Source: Planctomycetota bacterium (GTDB taxonomy: Bacteria > Planctomycetota > UBA1135 > GCA-002686595). Taken from it: a stretch of DNA of 64,000 nucleotides. Where the stretch lies: positions 558,001 through 622,000 of the forward strand of contig JAJDEU010000013.1 of NCBI GenBank assembly GCA_029259635.1, written 5' to 3'. Positions 15,985 through 25,385 of this stretch are shown piece after piece; the first letter of the stretch is position 1; every line of letters begins with the position of its first letter. The position numbers were made by a program, and so were the translations under genes. The notes under the pieces were generated by a model. That model was not told where the DNA came from. It was given only the letters and a program-made list of their open reading frames with translations, and ran no database searches.

Positions 15985-16497
15985 TCAAAACAGAAACGTG
16001 GCGATCGCGACAGCGACGAGGCACAGAGCCACACCGCCCCACAGTCGCCCGCGAGCACCGCTCGCGCTGGCATCGGATCGACCGGCGTAGCTCGCGACGA
16101 CCACCACCCAACCGGCGGCGACGGTGTCGGTCAATACGTCGGAGATCGACGCCGTCCGGCCCGTCGTCGATTGATGCCACTCGTCGATCGCGCCATTGAG
16201 CGCGACGAAGGCGATGACGGCCAAACTGATGGCTCCCCCCATCCGCGGCCAGGAGTCGCCGGATCGACGGGGCAACGCCAAGGCCACCCAGAGCGCCAAG
16301 AATCCGAACAGAGGAACGTGGACTCCGTTGCCGAGGAAGCGCCAGATCGGCCCGCCAGGTGCTTCTTCTAGCGTCTGCGAAGAGAGATAGGCGATCAGTC
16401 CGATCCACACCAGCGCACCAGAGGCGTAGAAGCCTCGCGGCAGGAGGAGGAGTCGCGCGCCGAGCCCGCGTAGGCGACCGAGGAGATCAGCCTGCAC
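15985..16497 (-). CDS. VanZ-like membrane protein
   Basis: 170 residues, about four transmembrane helices. VanZ-family landmarks are AYLSSQTLEEAP after helix 1, HVPLFGFLALW in helix 2, and the conserved DEWHQSTTGRTASISDVLTDTVAA segment read in two parts. VanZ proteins affect susceptibility to glycopeptides and lipids in some bacteria, but most chromosomal copies have no known job. It overlaps the RsbW-like gene by 11 bases. Confidence 0.82.
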   Translation of the reverse strand: MQADLLGRLRGLGARLLLLPRGFYASGALVWIGLIAYLSSQTLEEAPGGPIWRFLGNGVHVPLFGFLALWVALALPRRSGDSWPRMGGAISLAVIAFVALNGAIDEWHQSTTGRTASISDVLTDTVAAGWVVVVASYAGRSDASASGARGRLWGGVALCLVAVAIATFLF

Positions 16498-16945
16498 TGT
16501 GCGCTCGAACGGCCTTCACGGAGAGGCCAGCGCCGTCATCGCTGGGAGCAACCTCGAGCCGGTCCACCGAAGAGCGCAAGAGGTACAGCCCGCGACCGCG
16601 ATCGTCTTCGAGGTCGGGCAAGCTCGACTCATCGAGCGCCGATTGAAGCTTCGTCGCATCGCCGCCGCATTGATCCGTGACCTTCAGCGTCCACTCGTCC
16701 GGCGTCACCACCAGAATCAGCGACATCTTCACGTTGTTCACGTTCTGGCTGTCGTCCATCAAGACTTCGCCCGCTCCGTGATCCACCGCATTGGCGAGGA
16801 GCTCCGAGGCCACGAGCACCAAATTTTCCCGCTCGCGATCCGCGACTCCGCGCATGCGTGAAAAGTGTCGGATCATGTGCCGCGCCACGCGCACAGATTC
16901 GTGCGTCGCGGACAATTCGAGGCTCAAGACCTGGCCGTCGCTCAT
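16487..16945 (-). CDS. RsbW-like serine/threonine kinase (HATPase, anti-sigma type)
   Basis: 152 residues of the GHKL ATPase type: N box ELLANAVDHGAG, G1 box LKVTDQCGGD, and G2-like DDRGRGLYLLRSSVDRLEV. Such small cytoplasmic kinases bind a sigma factor or phosphorylate an anti-anti-sigma partner of the STAS family. Neither partner is encoded next to it; instead it is coupled by ATGA overlap to nadC and followed by a VanZ-like gene. Role in a partner-switching cascade is inferred from the family. Confidence 0.85.
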   Translation of the reverse strand: MSDGQVLSLELSATHESVRVARHMIRHFSRMRGVADRERENLVLVASELLANAVDHGAGEVLMDDSQNVNNVKMSLILVVTPDEWTLKVTDQCGGDATKLQSALDESSLPDLEDDRGRGLYLLRSSVDRLEVAPSDDGAGLSVKAVRAHSAG

Positions 16946-17832
16946 TTCGCCGGCTCCAAATTTAGGGAGAGGTCGAGCGCCGGCGCAGAGTGCGTCAGCG
17001 CGCCGATAGAAATCCGATCGACGCCCGTACGCGCGTAGGCCGAGACATTCTCAAGCCCGATGCCACCCGAGGCTTCGATTTCGACTCTGCGATCGCCGGC
17101 TTCCTCGCGCAGGATCGGGCACAGCCGCTTAATTCCCGCAGGGCTCATATTGTCGAGCAGGATGACGTTCGCTCCGGCTCGCGCCGCCGCGCGCGCTTCG
17201 GCCTCGTCCCGCGCTTCCGCTGTGATCCACAGTCCCGGTCGCGTCCCGCGCAGCTTCTCGATCAAGGCGTCGAGTTCAAGCCCGGACAGATCCAGATGGT
17301 TGTCTTTGATCATCGCCTCGTCGTACAGCCCGAAGCGGTGATTCTCTCCCCCGCCACATCGAACCGCATACTTCTCGAACGCGCGCAATCCGGGCGTCGT
17401 CTTTCGCGTATCGAGGATCCGCGCGCCCCCGGCCGCTTGTTCGACGAACTGCGCCGTTAGAGTCGCGATGCCCGACATGCGCTGAATAAAATTGAGCGCC
17501 GTCCGCTCGCCTACCAAGAGCTTCGCCGCCGGTCCGCCCAACTCGACGAGCACTTGGTTCGCCGTAATCCGATCGCCGTCCTCCGCCATTACGCGAACCG
17601 ACAGTTGGTCGTCGGCAGTGCAGAGCCTCCGAAACACATGCTCGAACACCACTAATCCCGAGAGGCAACCCGCGCCTCGCGCGAGCAGAGTGCCCCTCGC
17701 CCGAACCGACGGATCCACGGTGCCCGTAGTCGTCACGTCGCCGGAGCCCACATCCTCGGCCAGTGCCGCATCGACGCATCGGTCGAGCAGTTCCACATCC
17801 AGCCGGTGTAATTCCGAATCCGCGCGCTCCAT
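16942..17832 (-). CDS. nadC: Nicotinate-nucleotide pyrophosphorylase (carboxylating)
   Basis: 296 residues from ATG 17832 (another ATG at 17844). Converts quinolinate and PRPP to nicotinate mononucleotide in NAD synthesis. Motifs: AEDVGSGDVTT near the N terminus, GERTALNFIQRMSGIAT, ILDTRKTTPGLR, VRCGGGENHRFGLYDEAMIKDNH with the substrate-binding Arg/His/Lys residues, ILLDNMSP, and the C-terminal IEASGGIGLENV and DRISIGALTHS. It is the first gene of an overlapping run with the RsbW-like and VanZ-like genes. Confidence 0.95.
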   Translation of the reverse strand: MERADSELHRLDVELLDRCVDAALAEDVGSGDVTTTGTVDPSVRARGTLLARGAGCLSGLVVFEHVFRRLCTADDQLSVRVMAEDGDRITANQVLVELGGPAAKLLVGERTALNFIQRMSGIATLTAQFVEQAAGGARILDTRKTTPGLRAFEKYAVRCGGGENHRFGLYDEAMIKDNHLDLSGLELDALIEKLRGTRPGLWITAEARDEAEARAAARAGANVILLDNMSPAGIKRLCPILREEAGDRRVEIEASGGIGLENVSAYARTGVDRISIGALTHSAPALDLSLNLEPAK

Positions 17833-17980
17833 CACTGCCGTCATCAAGTGAGCAGAAGCTCTGCTCGCTCTCTCGATCTTGTCCTCGTTGGGGTCCACCA
17901 AAGCGAGGACAAGCTTAGCCGGGATCATCCCCCGTCGCGAGGCGCGAGGCCGCCCTGTTCCCGACTTAGAGCCTCCGGAC

Positions 17981-18421
17981 TCAGCGCCGAGCGAGCTCTC
18001 TCTGTAAAAGCGGCGCCGAATCCTCAGGTGCGGGCGGCCCCGCTAGCTCGAGTGCCGAACCGAAATTCCCCCTCGGCGTCTCTCGCCCCAACAAAGCGCT
18101 CTCTACCCGCGCCCGTGTCATCGGTCCAATCCCGGGCAGATCATCCAACTCGAGCACCCCTTTCACGGGATCATGCGCCCACCGAGCTCGCGAAATCTGA
18201 ACCGCCCTCCGATTTCCAATCCCCGGCAACCGGCGAAGCTCCCGCACCGTCGCCGTCTTCAACTCGATCGGCCGCGCGCGCAATCTGTCTACTGCCCCTA
18301 CTTCCGGAGTCGGCACGGTCACGGATCCCTCGCGAACCATTGCCACGGCCAGCAGCCCGATGACGAGCCACGCCCACCCCACAATCCCATCCCCGGTCAT
18401 CAAGCGCCTGTGAGGTTCCAT
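17981..18421 (-). CDS. ComEA-like helix-hairpin-helix membrane protein
   Basis: 146 residues from ATG 18421 (alternatives at 18499 and 18400; none has a good ribosome site). One transmembrane helix (about residues 13-33, GIVGWAWLVIGLLAVAMV) precedes two helix-hairpin-helix motifs, LRRLPGIGNRRAVQISRAR and LDDLPGIGPMTRARVESAL, which bind DNA backbone. The layout resembles ComEA, the membrane DNA receptor of natural transformation, but other HhH membrane proteins exist and no other competence genes are near. Confidence 0.72.
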   Translation of the reverse strand: MEPHRRLMTGDGIVGWAWLVIGLLAVAMVREGSVTVPTPEVGAVDRLRARPIELKTATVRELRRLPGIGNRRAVQISRARWAHDPVKGVLELDDLPGIGPMTRARVESALLGRETPRGNFGSALELAGPPAPEDSAPLLQRELARR

Positions 18422-18756
18422 ACCGAGGAGACGTTCGAGCGCGAATTCGGTTTCAGGTTCGCTCCGATTCTTCTGGCCGGGCAAGCGGAGTTCTCGCATC
18501 CGGCTTTCGAACCGACAGCATCGGTCGTCGGGCGAAGGAGGTCATGGAGCCCGTCGAGTGACACCGGAGTGCGCTCGAGCGAATTCGCAGCCGGTGTGAT
18601 CCAGGGGGTGAGATTTTTATTATCGTTCGACATCGGAATGGCACTCGACTTGGAGAATGACCGTCGGACATTTTTTCGTTCTTCATATCGCTTATTGCGA
18701 AGTGACAGGATCGGCGAAGGTCCTTCACTTGGCGAACTCCACCGGAGTCTGGCGGC
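18422..18756. other. Divergent intergenic region
   Basis: 335 bases between the HhH gene and the membrane-protein gene on the other strand. It has a short AT-rich pocket (around 18611-18622, GATTTTTATTATCG) that could be promoter DNA. I see no convincing gene, RNA or repeat. Confidence 0.4.
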
Positions 18757-20910
18757 ATGAACTCGGGTCGCTTCTCCATCGTCCATTGGCCGCGCATCGG
18801 CTTCGGCGTCTTTGGCGCCTGGTCCCTCTTCGCTCAGGTCCTGATCTGCGCGAGCGCCGACTTCGAGACTCTCCATACCCTGGGAGTGATCCCCGCGCTC
18901 TGCGCGCTGATCTACTTTCTCTGGAAGCCAAAGTCCGAAGGCGGATCCACGCTCCCGACCGGACAAATTGTCCGCGAGCAAAACGACGCGTCCGGGGGCC
19001 GACTGGGCTCGACAACGAACTCACACCGTGGGCGCGCCGCAACTTGTTTCTGGTTGCTCAGTCCAGTTCTCATCGCAGGGTGCTTCTCGCTCCGCTGGGA
19101 GTGGATCGGTTGGGCTGCTGCCGTCCTCTACCTACTGACGTGGTGCTTTAGGAACTCGATCGCCCAATCATCGAGCGCGAGCTCCAGACCCAAAGTCTCA
19201 GCGAAGGAAATCGCCGCACTCGTCGCAATCGGTGGCTTAGCGGTCCTGCTCACACTCGGGTCCCATCGCCCCAATACCGACGATGCGTATTTCGTCAGCC
19301 AGATTGCGGCCACGCTCGACTTTCCCAACCTGCCCCTCTACGGCTTCGATTCGCTCTACCGAAACGACCAGCCCCTCTCGGAGCAGTACCTACACTTCAT
19401 CCAAACCTACGAGTTTCTCGTCGCCTCCGCGGCCAGCGCCACGGGCCTTCCGCACCACACTCTCTACTACGTCGTCTTCCCGTCGATCTCGGCGCTCGCC
19501 GCCGTCCTCGCCAACTGGGTCCTGATGCGACGGTTTCTCAAACCGATTCCCGCTCTCATCGGTGTCCTCGCCGTTGTCGCCCTCTTGGCGCTCTGGGGAG
19601 ATGGATACGCCTACGGCAACTACGCCTTTCGACGACTGTTCCAGGGCAAAGCCGTTCTCGCCACAGTCGGTGTGCCGATACTGGTTCACTCGTGTCTGGT
19701 TTTCCGCGATCGCCCGACCTTGCGGAATGGCGTTTTGTTGTCGCTGCACCAATGCGCGTGCGTTGGGCTCGCGACCAACGGACTCGTCATCGTCCCGTTT
19801 GCTTGCGCTCTAGCCTGGTTCCCGACCGCGAATCTCTCCCGCCGCTTCGCCGCCAGCACGGCATTCGCCGTCGTCACCATGATTCCGATTCTAGTCCTCG
19901 GCGCCTTTATGGTGAACGCGGTCGAGTCGGACTACTACAACTCTGCGAAACACGAAATTCGAGTAGCTCGAGCCGCCGATCACACGCCCAACCTCGAGCA
20001 AGCCTCGAGTGAACTCGGAAGCGAAGGAGAGGAGCCCGCTCCCTCCAATCCGGGCGCACGCCCGAGATCCGACTGGGCCGGAAAGTTCTTTGTGAAGGGT
20101 GAAGACAACCCGTCCGCCTCGGAAGTTGCGCTCGGCCAATCACGAAGAGGCTTACTGCTCATTGCGCTCTTGCTGCTCCCCTACTTCTCGCGCCTCGCCG
20201 GACTTCGGTACTCGACCTGGATCTCCCGCTACGTCTTGGTCTCCGTCGCTCTGCTCTTCTGTCCACTGACCGCTCACCTCTTCGCCTACCGCTTCCTCAC
20301 CCTATTCGTCTGGCGAGTTTTCTGGGCTTGGCCCCTTCCGCTCCTCATCGGCTTAACCATCGGAGCAATCGTCAGCGGATCGCTGGCTCGACCGCTGCTC
20401 GGTAGGCTCACCGCGGGCGCTCTCATGCTCGCTTTCGCGGCGATGGGTCCGTGGACCGTTGCGAAGCACAACTGGGCGCTCGCCAACGTCGGAACCTACA
20501 AGGTGACGTCCGGGTATGAGGTTGCGAAGCACGTCGCGTCCTCCGCAGCGAGCAAAGGCCTCTCACTGACTCCAGAGGACGTGGCCATCAACCTCTGCAC
20601 TCTGCGAAACGCGCCGCCCTCCGTCGGCGTTCGCATCTTCTATCTGCGCAACCTCCTGGGAAGGACGATGCCGCAGGAGATTCAAGCCCGAATCGGATTG
20701 CTGCGGTACGTCGAGGGCGAGGCGACCCGCTCGATCACCGCGTCGGAGTTCCTCGAACAAGTTCAGAAACGGGGAATCACCACGATTCTCTACGTCAAAG
20801 ACCATCCGCATGCGCCGGCGATAGCAAAGCGCCTCAAGGCAAGAAATTTCCGATTGAGCAATCACGGGGAGTACGTTCTCGCGGTGAAGTCTCCCAAGAC
20901 TCCGCGGTAG
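18757..20910 (+). CDS. Large polytopic membrane protein, glycosyltransferase-like (DUF6077-like)
   Basis: 717 residues with a dozen or so hydrophobic helices up to about residue 560 and a C-terminal soluble part. After helix 4 comes the loop HRPNTDDAYFVSQIAATLDFPNLPLYG, whose paired acidic residues after the first extracytoplasmic segment recall GT-C type transferases and DUF6077 proteins. A long acidic, Pro-rich periplasmic loop (residues about 395-455) is unusual. It converges with the SpsF/PseG-like gene and is probably part of surface-glycan synthesis; the sugar and acceptor are unknown. Confidence 0.62.
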   Translation: MNSGRFSIVHWPRIGFGVFGAWSLFAQVLICASADFETLHTLGVIPALCALIYFLWKPKSEGGSTLPTGQIVREQNDASGGRLGSTTNSHRGRAATCFWLLSPVLIAGCFSLRWEWIGWAAAVLYLLTWCFRNSIAQSSSASSRPKVSAKEIAALVAIGGLAVLLTLGSHRPNTDDAYFVSQIAATLDFPNLPLYGFDSLYRNDQPLSEQYLHFIQTYEFLVASAASATGLPHHTLYYVVFPSISALAAVLANWVLMRRFLKPIPALIGVLAVVALLALWGDGYAYGNYAFRRLFQGKAVLATVGVPILVHSCLVFRDRPTLRNGVLLSLHQCACVGLATNGLVIVPFACALAWFPTANLSRRFAASTAFAVVTMIPILVLGAFMVNAVESDYYNSAKHEIRVARAADHTPNLEQASSELGSEGEEPAPSNPGARPRSDWAGKFFVKGEDNPSASEVALGQSRRGLLLIALLLLPYFSRLAGLRYSTWISRYVLVSVALLFCPLTAHLFAYRFLTLFVWRVFWAWPLPLLIGLTIGAIVSGSLARPLLGRLTAGALMLAFAAMGPWTVAKHNWALANVGTYKVTSGYEVAKHVASSAASKGLSLTPEDVAINLCTLRNAPPSVGVRIFYLRNLLGRTMPQEIQARIGLLRYVEGEATRSITASEFLEQVQKRGITTILYVKDHPHAPAIAKRLKARNFRLSNHGEYVLAVKSPKTPR

Positions 20911-20974
20911 CGCGCATCTTTTGCGGAAGAGGCGCTCGCCCGACGGACAGATTTTCTGCGTCAAGACGGCGCGT

Positions 20975-22696
20975 CTAGACGGCGCGCCGAGACGAGAGCT
21001 CGGCCGTGGCAAGCTCCGATGTATCGACGAGCGCTTGAATCACAAGCGACGTTCCGTCATCCGGAAGCGTGGGCGCGGCGAGTTCGTCTCGCACGACTCT
21101 GGCTAGCTCGAAAACCGAACTGCTCTCATCCAGAATCAGCGCGCTGAAATTCCGGCCTTCATAGAAGCCTCGCGCAACATCGCGTTCCTCGATCGTGCGC
21201 ACCCAAGCGACGGGAATTGCGCCGAGAGCGAGAGCGTCATAGGTCGCCAACCCCATTGGACTGACGAAGACTCGCGAGCGTGCGAGCAACTCGGAGGAAA
21301 CCCGCTTCGCCGTGGCCTCGAAGCGGACGGACCAACCCCGTTCCTCAAGAGCATGAGCGGTGGATTGGCACCACTCTTCACTTGTGCCCGCGATGAGGAA
21401 GTCGATGTCTTTTTTTGTAGAAGGCATCCGAAGCTCGGCGAGCTCTCGGCTCAGTATCGAGAAGTGATTCCCACCGACCACCCGCGCTTGCTGTGCCTCA
21501 TCGAACTGAGCGCCGACGTCGTTTGAGTCATCGTGTTCTGCGGCTCTACACCGGATAACGAGGTCCGCTTCGGCTGCCCATACATCGCTTCGGTCGAGAA
21601 CGACGACGGGCGCGGCGAGGTTTGAGCGCCAACCCGCGGGTAGGGAGCGTCCGCGCGACAGGTCGACGATCACCATGTCATGCTTCGCCGCAAGCTCGTC
21701 CGCCGCCTCGGAACCCCACCCCCATGGCGGCGTTTGGGCCGCTCGCGCCAGTGCGCCCCACGCAACTCGAAGGCCTCGCGACTCGACGCGCTCTTTTGCC
21801 TCTCGGTCGTCGAGCAAAAAGGTCACCGGGCAACTCGTGCGCTCTACGATTTGAAGTGCAAGTTCGATGCAGCGCTCCAATCGTCGATGATCGAGCTCTT
21901 CATTCGAGTCGTAGATGATGAGCGTGCTACGCAAGTGGTCGTTGACGCAGCGCTGCCGAACATGAGCATTGATCTCGAGGAGGTGCGGCTCACGGGCCAG
22001 CAGCGCGACAACCTCCATCAGTCGAAACTCTGAACCAACAGCCGCAAGCTGCTCGAAGAGAGTCGTCATGAACACGAGGTCCGCCCAGGTATCGACCGAG
22101 AGTCGAAAGTCCGGACCGAAGAAGTCCGCCGGCGCGTTGAAGTTGTGGATCTTGAAGAGGTGCTCTCGCTGAGCGATCACCGGAAACTGATTGGAGCGGA
22201 GCTCCGGTGTATCCGACAGATCGTCCGCCAACTGCCAACACCGACGACGCGCGACGGCGATGCCCTGCAGCAGGTACTTTTGCCCCTCCGGCGGATCGAA
22301 AGGAGCCGTGATGTCGGCCTCCGGTGAACTCCGCAGCTCGCGAACCAGGCGATCGATACCTTCGGAGTAGAGCAGCGGGCAGTCGGCGCTCGCGAGGATG
22401 CAGATGTCCGCACCGAACTCTTCGGCGGCCTCGCGAAGCCTGCCGGTGACGTCGTTGGCGTCGCCGCGAAAACGATGGCACCCGATACCCCGCTCGCGCG
22501 CGTAGTCAATCAGGCGGTCATTCTCGGGCTCGTCCGGAGTGGTGAGGACGATCTCGTCAATCTGCTCGCACTGCTCGAGGCGGTCGACCACCCAATCGAG
22601 CAACAGGCGATCGCCGATCGGTCGCAGCTGCTTCGCCGTCAGCCGCTGGGATCCGAGCCGCGCAACGATGAAAGCGACTACTCGCTCTTGCTTCAT
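20975..22696 (-). CDS. SpsF-like cytidylyltransferase fused to a PseG-like glycosyl domain
   Basis: 573 residues from ATG 22696, coupled by ATGA to the upstream methyltransferase. Residues 1-240 form a nucleotidyltransferase of the SpsF/CMP-sugar type: VVAFIVARLGSQRLTAKQLRPIGD (N-terminal nucleotide loop), LTTPDEPENDRL, ILASADCPLLY (metal-binding Asp). Residues about 265-560 look like a PseG/GT-B-type domain: STLIIYDSNEELDHRRLERCIELA, PVVVLDRSDVWAAEADLVIRC, RVFVSPMGLATYDALALGAIPVAW. In pseudaminic- or legionaminic-acid-type pathways these functions are separate enzymes, so the fusion suggests channelling of an activated nonulosonate-like or amino sugar for surface glycans. Substrate is inferred. 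Confidence 0.72.
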   Translation of the reverse strand: MKQERVVAFIVARLGSQRLTAKQLRPIGDRLLLDWVVDRLEQCEQIDEIVLTTPDEPENDRLIDYARERGIGCHRFRGDANDVTGRLREAAEEFGADICILASADCPLLYSEGIDRLVRELRSSPEADITAPFDPPEGQKYLLQGIAVARRRCWQLADDLSDTPELRSNQFPVIAQREHLFKIHNFNAPADFFGPDFRLSVDTWADLVFMTTLFEQLAAVGSEFRLMEVVALLAREPHLLEINAHVRQRCVNDHLRSTLIIYDSNEELDHRRLERCIELALQIVERTSCPVTFLLDDREAKERVESRGLRVAWGALARAAQTPPWGWGSEAADELAAKHDMVIVDLSRGRSLPAGWRSNLAAPVVVLDRSDVWAAEADLVIRCRAAEHDDSNDVGAQFDEAQQARVVGGNHFSILSRELAELRMPSTKKDIDFLIAGTSEEWCQSTAHALEERGWSVRFEATAKRVSSELLARSRVFVSPMGLATYDALALGAIPVAWVRTIEERDVARGFYEGRNFSALILDESSSVFELARVVRDELAAPTLPDDGTSLVIQALVDTSELATAELSSRRAV

Positions 22697-23598
22697 CGTG
22701 CGCTCGTCTTGCGCGTCAGCAAGCCGCAAGTTCGCCCGAGCCCGGCCTTGGCGAGCGCGCGATACATTTCATTGAGCGTCTCTCCCGCACCGGCCGCGAC
22801 GAGATTGCGCTCCAGCCGCATGCGCTTCTCATGGCAGTCGAGACCCAACTTGGAATCCCCGATGTAGTCCTCGCCCATCAGGACGAAGAGCTCCATCGGA
22901 AAGGACGCGAGCCGATCGAGCTCTTCAAAGTTTTTCGAGGCCAGGAGTTTCGAGAGGCTATCGAAAGTGAAGTAGTTCAAGTGGTGGCGCGGAACAACCC
23001 ACCACGCTTCCTTCTTGAGCTGGTCGCGAATGGCGAGCTGAAGAGCATTGAAGTCGTTGGGACACTCGACGAACAAGATGCCGCCGGGACGGAGGAACTT
23101 GGCCATCTGTTCGATCGCGAGTTCGGGTTCGGCAAGATGCTCTAGGACCAGCGAGCAGTGCACCGCGTCCACCGGCTCGGCCAATTCGAGTTCCTCCAGT
23201 GAGCAACAATGAACGTCTAAATCGAATCGCGAGCGCGCGTACTCGACGGCGATCTCGGAGGGCTCGACACCAATCGTCGTCCAGCCTGCCGACCGAAAGC
23301 TCTCCAGGAAGAAGCCGGCGGAACAGCCCACGTCGAGAACGCGAAGCTTGCGACTCGGCTCGGTGACTCCGAGCGCACGCTCGATCAATCCTCGACGCAG
23401 ATCCCATGATTCCCGCCAGTACTCACTCTCTCGCTCGGCCTTCTCAAAGTGCGCCGGCGTGTAGAAGTCGTCTCGGTAGAAATTCGTGTGCTCGGTCGCG
23501 TCGATCTTCGGCCAGACCTGCAGATATCCGGTCGCCGCCTCGCGCAGCTCAATGCGCTTTTCTTGCGTCTCGGGCGACTTTTCCGCTTGGAGATTCAT
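22693..23598 (-). CDS. SAM-dependent methyltransferase (class I)
   Basis: 301 residues. SAM-binding motif I LRVLDVGCSAGFFLESF, the acidic end of strand 2 in TIGVEPSEIAVEYAR, motif II region PVDAVHCSLVLEHLAEPELAIEQMAKFLRPGG read in parts, and ILFVECPNDFNA. The pattern HHLNYFTFDSLSKLLASKNF is common in methyltransferases of polysaccharide clusters. It directly precedes and overlaps the SpsF/PseG-like fusion gene, so it probably methylates a sugar or a glycan intermediate. Confidence 0.85.
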   Translation of the reverse strand: MNLQAEKSPETQEKRIELREAATGYLQVWPKIDATEHTNFYRDDFYTPAHFEKAERESEYWRESWDLRRGLIERALGVTEPSRKLRVLDVGCSAGFFLESFRSAGWTTIGVEPSEIAVEYARSRFDLDVHCCSLEELELAEPVDAVHCSLVLEHLAEPELAIEQMAKFLRPGGILFVECPNDFNALQLAIRDQLKKEAWWVVPRHHLNYFTFDSLSKLLASKNFEELDRLASFPMELFVLMGEDYIGDSKLGLDCHEKRMRLERNLVAAGAGETLNEMYRALAKAGLGRTCGLLTRKTSAR

Positions 23599-23741
23599 GC
23601 TCCCCGCTATCGACGCAATGGAGAATTCGCTTGAGGGACCGGCCGAGGTGTCGCTGGAGCTTCTCGGCGCGGTTTTCGGTGTCGATCAAGGGCCGGTTCG
23701 GGTTCGTCGATCGAGAGCATCCGGGCCGCTCGACGGCGGGC

Positions 23742-25289
23742 TCACTTGATTCCCAGTCGCTTCGCCAAGTGATGCAGGTTGGCGCGGTCCACGGCGAGGT
23801 CTCTTGCGGCTGCGGACCAGTTGCCCTTGTTCGCGAGCACGGCGCTCTCGATCTGTTCGCGCTGGAAACGGTCGATGGATTCCCGGAGGGGGCGCACGGG
23901 CGCTGCGGGGTTGGTCGCGGGGTTTGCGGGCTGTGAAGCTCGGGCCGCGTGCACGCCCTCGAAGTCGGATCCGCACAGCATCAACATCTCGCCAGTCTCC
24001 GATCGCATCGACGCAGTGAGGATGCCGCGCGAGACGACGTTTTCGAGCTCGCGAACGTTTCCCGGCCAGGAGCTCTGCATGAGGAACTCAAGGGCTTCTG
24101 GGCTTACGCGAATCGGGCCCGTTCCGAGCTGGCGGCGGCCGCGGTCCGCGAAGTATCCGACCAGCGCCGGGATGTCATCGACGCGGTCACGGAGCGGCGG
24201 GATGTGCAGCCGGCAGACGTCAAGGCGATGGAGCAAGTCGCTTCGAAAGCGGCCCGCTTCGACCTCGGCATCGAGGTTGCGATTCGTGGCCGCGAGGATG
24301 CGCACGTCGACGTGCATGGGCTGGTCCGCTCCGACGCATTGAATCTCGCCGTCCTGCAGTGCGCGCAAGAGTTTTGGTTGGATGTAGGGCGGGAGCTCAC
24401 CGATCTCGTCCAAGAAGAGGCTCGCCTGATCCGCAACCCGAAACTTCCCGAGGCGAGCTTGATCCGCGCCGGTGAAAGCGCCGCGTGTGTGCCCGAAGAG
24501 CTCGCTCTCCGCAACGGACTCGGGCAGTGCGGCACAATTCAAGTAGACGAGCGGTTGGTCCTCACGCGCAGACCCCGCGTGAAGTTGGCGCACAACGATC
24601 TCCTTGCCGACGCCCGTCTCGCCGGTGACGAGGACCGGAAAGTTCGAACGCGCAAAAACCTCGATCTCCATGCGCAGGCGCTGCATCGCATCGCTCTCAC
24701 CGATCAAGAGCGCACCGCGCCGCGTCGTCGTGTCTCGCATCAGATCGCGCGCAACCAAACCCTGATGTTCCGCGCGTCGTTCGAGCGCGGCGATCAAGTC
24801 ACCCGTGCGGAGGGCAGCTCCGGCGAGCGCGCCGAGGTGCGCGAGAAAGCCGTCGCCGATGTTGTCGAAAGAGCCGGGTTTGAGCGCGTCGACCGTCAAG
24901 ACGCCGACCAGCTCGCCCTCGACACGCAGGGGACAACCGAGGCAGGAATGAACCAGATCGGTGAGGTTCGGCGCGTCTTCGATCAGCCCGTCGTAGGGGT
25001 CGGGCAGCGGACTGTCGGAGGGGAAGACCGTGGGCCCTTCGCTCGCACAGATACTGTCGAGACGCGGATGCTCCGAGCGCCGAAACCGGCGGCCGTAGAT
25101 GTCTTCGGAGAGGCCGAGCGCGGCGACGGGCACGAGCTCGTCGCTCTCGAGTCGAAGCAGAGCGACCGCATCGCAGGGCAACGCCGACCGCACCACCTCG
25201 ATCAGGCGCCGGTAGCGATCGGTCGTCGAGAGGCTCGCCGTGATGTCGAGGGCGATGGGCAGTAGGTCGTCGCGAGAGGGCGTTGTCAT
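23742..25289 (-). CDS. norR: Nitric-oxide-responsive sigma-54 activator NorR
   Basis: 515 residues from ATG 25289, which matches the spacing of E. coli NorR; a GTG at 25316 in frame is the alternative. An N-terminal GAF domain (1-165) that senses NO at a mononuclear iron, with ALPCDAVALLRL, YGRRFRRSEHPRLDSI and PLPDPYDGL as in NorR. Then an AAA+ domain (about 195-430): Walker A GETGVGKE, the sigma-54 contact loop GAFTGA, Walker B LFLDEIGELP, and RFRSDLLHRLDVCRL. A C-terminal Fis-type helix-turn-helix (about 470-514, NKGNWSAAARDLAVDRANLHHL). Transcribed divergently from ric-norB, its likely targets. Confidence 0.95.
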   Translation of the reverse strand: MTTPSRDDLLPIALDITASLSTTDRYRRLIEVVRSALPCDAVALLRLESDELVPVAALGLSEDIYGRRFRRSEHPRLDSICASEGPTVFPSDSPLPDPYDGLIEDAPNLTDLVHSCLGCPLRVEGELVGVLTVDALKPGSFDNIGDGFLAHLGALAGAALRTGDLIAALERRAEHQGLVARDLMRDTTTRRGALLIGESDAMQRLRMEIEVFARSNFPVLVTGETGVGKEIVVRQLHAGSAREDQPLVYLNCAALPESVAESELFGHTRGAFTGADQARLGKFRVADQASLFLDEIGELPPYIQPKLLRALQDGEIQCVGADQPMHVDVRILAATNRNLDAEVEAGRFRSDLLHRLDVCRLHIPPLRDRVDDIPALVGYFADRGRRQLGTGPIRVSPEALEFLMQSSWPGNVRELENVVSRGILTASMRSETGEMLMLCGSDFEGVHAARASQPANPATNPAAPVRPLRESIDRFQREQIESAVLANKGNWSAAARDLAVDRANLHHLAKRLGIK

Positions 25290-25341
25290 TTGCACAGCAT
25301 ACGCTGTGACATTCACAACGGGCGCCCTGTGTGATTTTCAC
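25285..25341. promoter_or_regulatory. Three NorR enhancer sites (GT-N7-AC)
   Basis: GT-N7-AC cores at 25285-25295, 25306-25316 and 25331-25341, with centres 21 and 25 bases apart, about two helical turns each. The middle one is in the near-perfect palindrome TGTGACATTCACA and the third in GTGTGATTTTCAC. Three such sites upstream of the target promoter is the known arrangement for E. coli NorR. The first overlaps the norR start codon and could give autoregulation. Confidence 0.8.
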
Positions 25342-25385
25342 CCAGAGATCACCGTAAGTCCTTTGCTGTCAACAAATGGAGCTCG

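Noticed and set aside
18641-18660. A sigma-54-like TGGCACTCGACTTGG sequence
   Set aside because: It lacks the GC dinucleotide at the -12 position and there is no activator gene nearby.
20976-21000. Tandem GACGGCGCG repeat near 20985
   Set aside because: Two copies only, within the C-terminal codons of the SpsF/PseG-like gene; explained by Arg-rich coding sequence.
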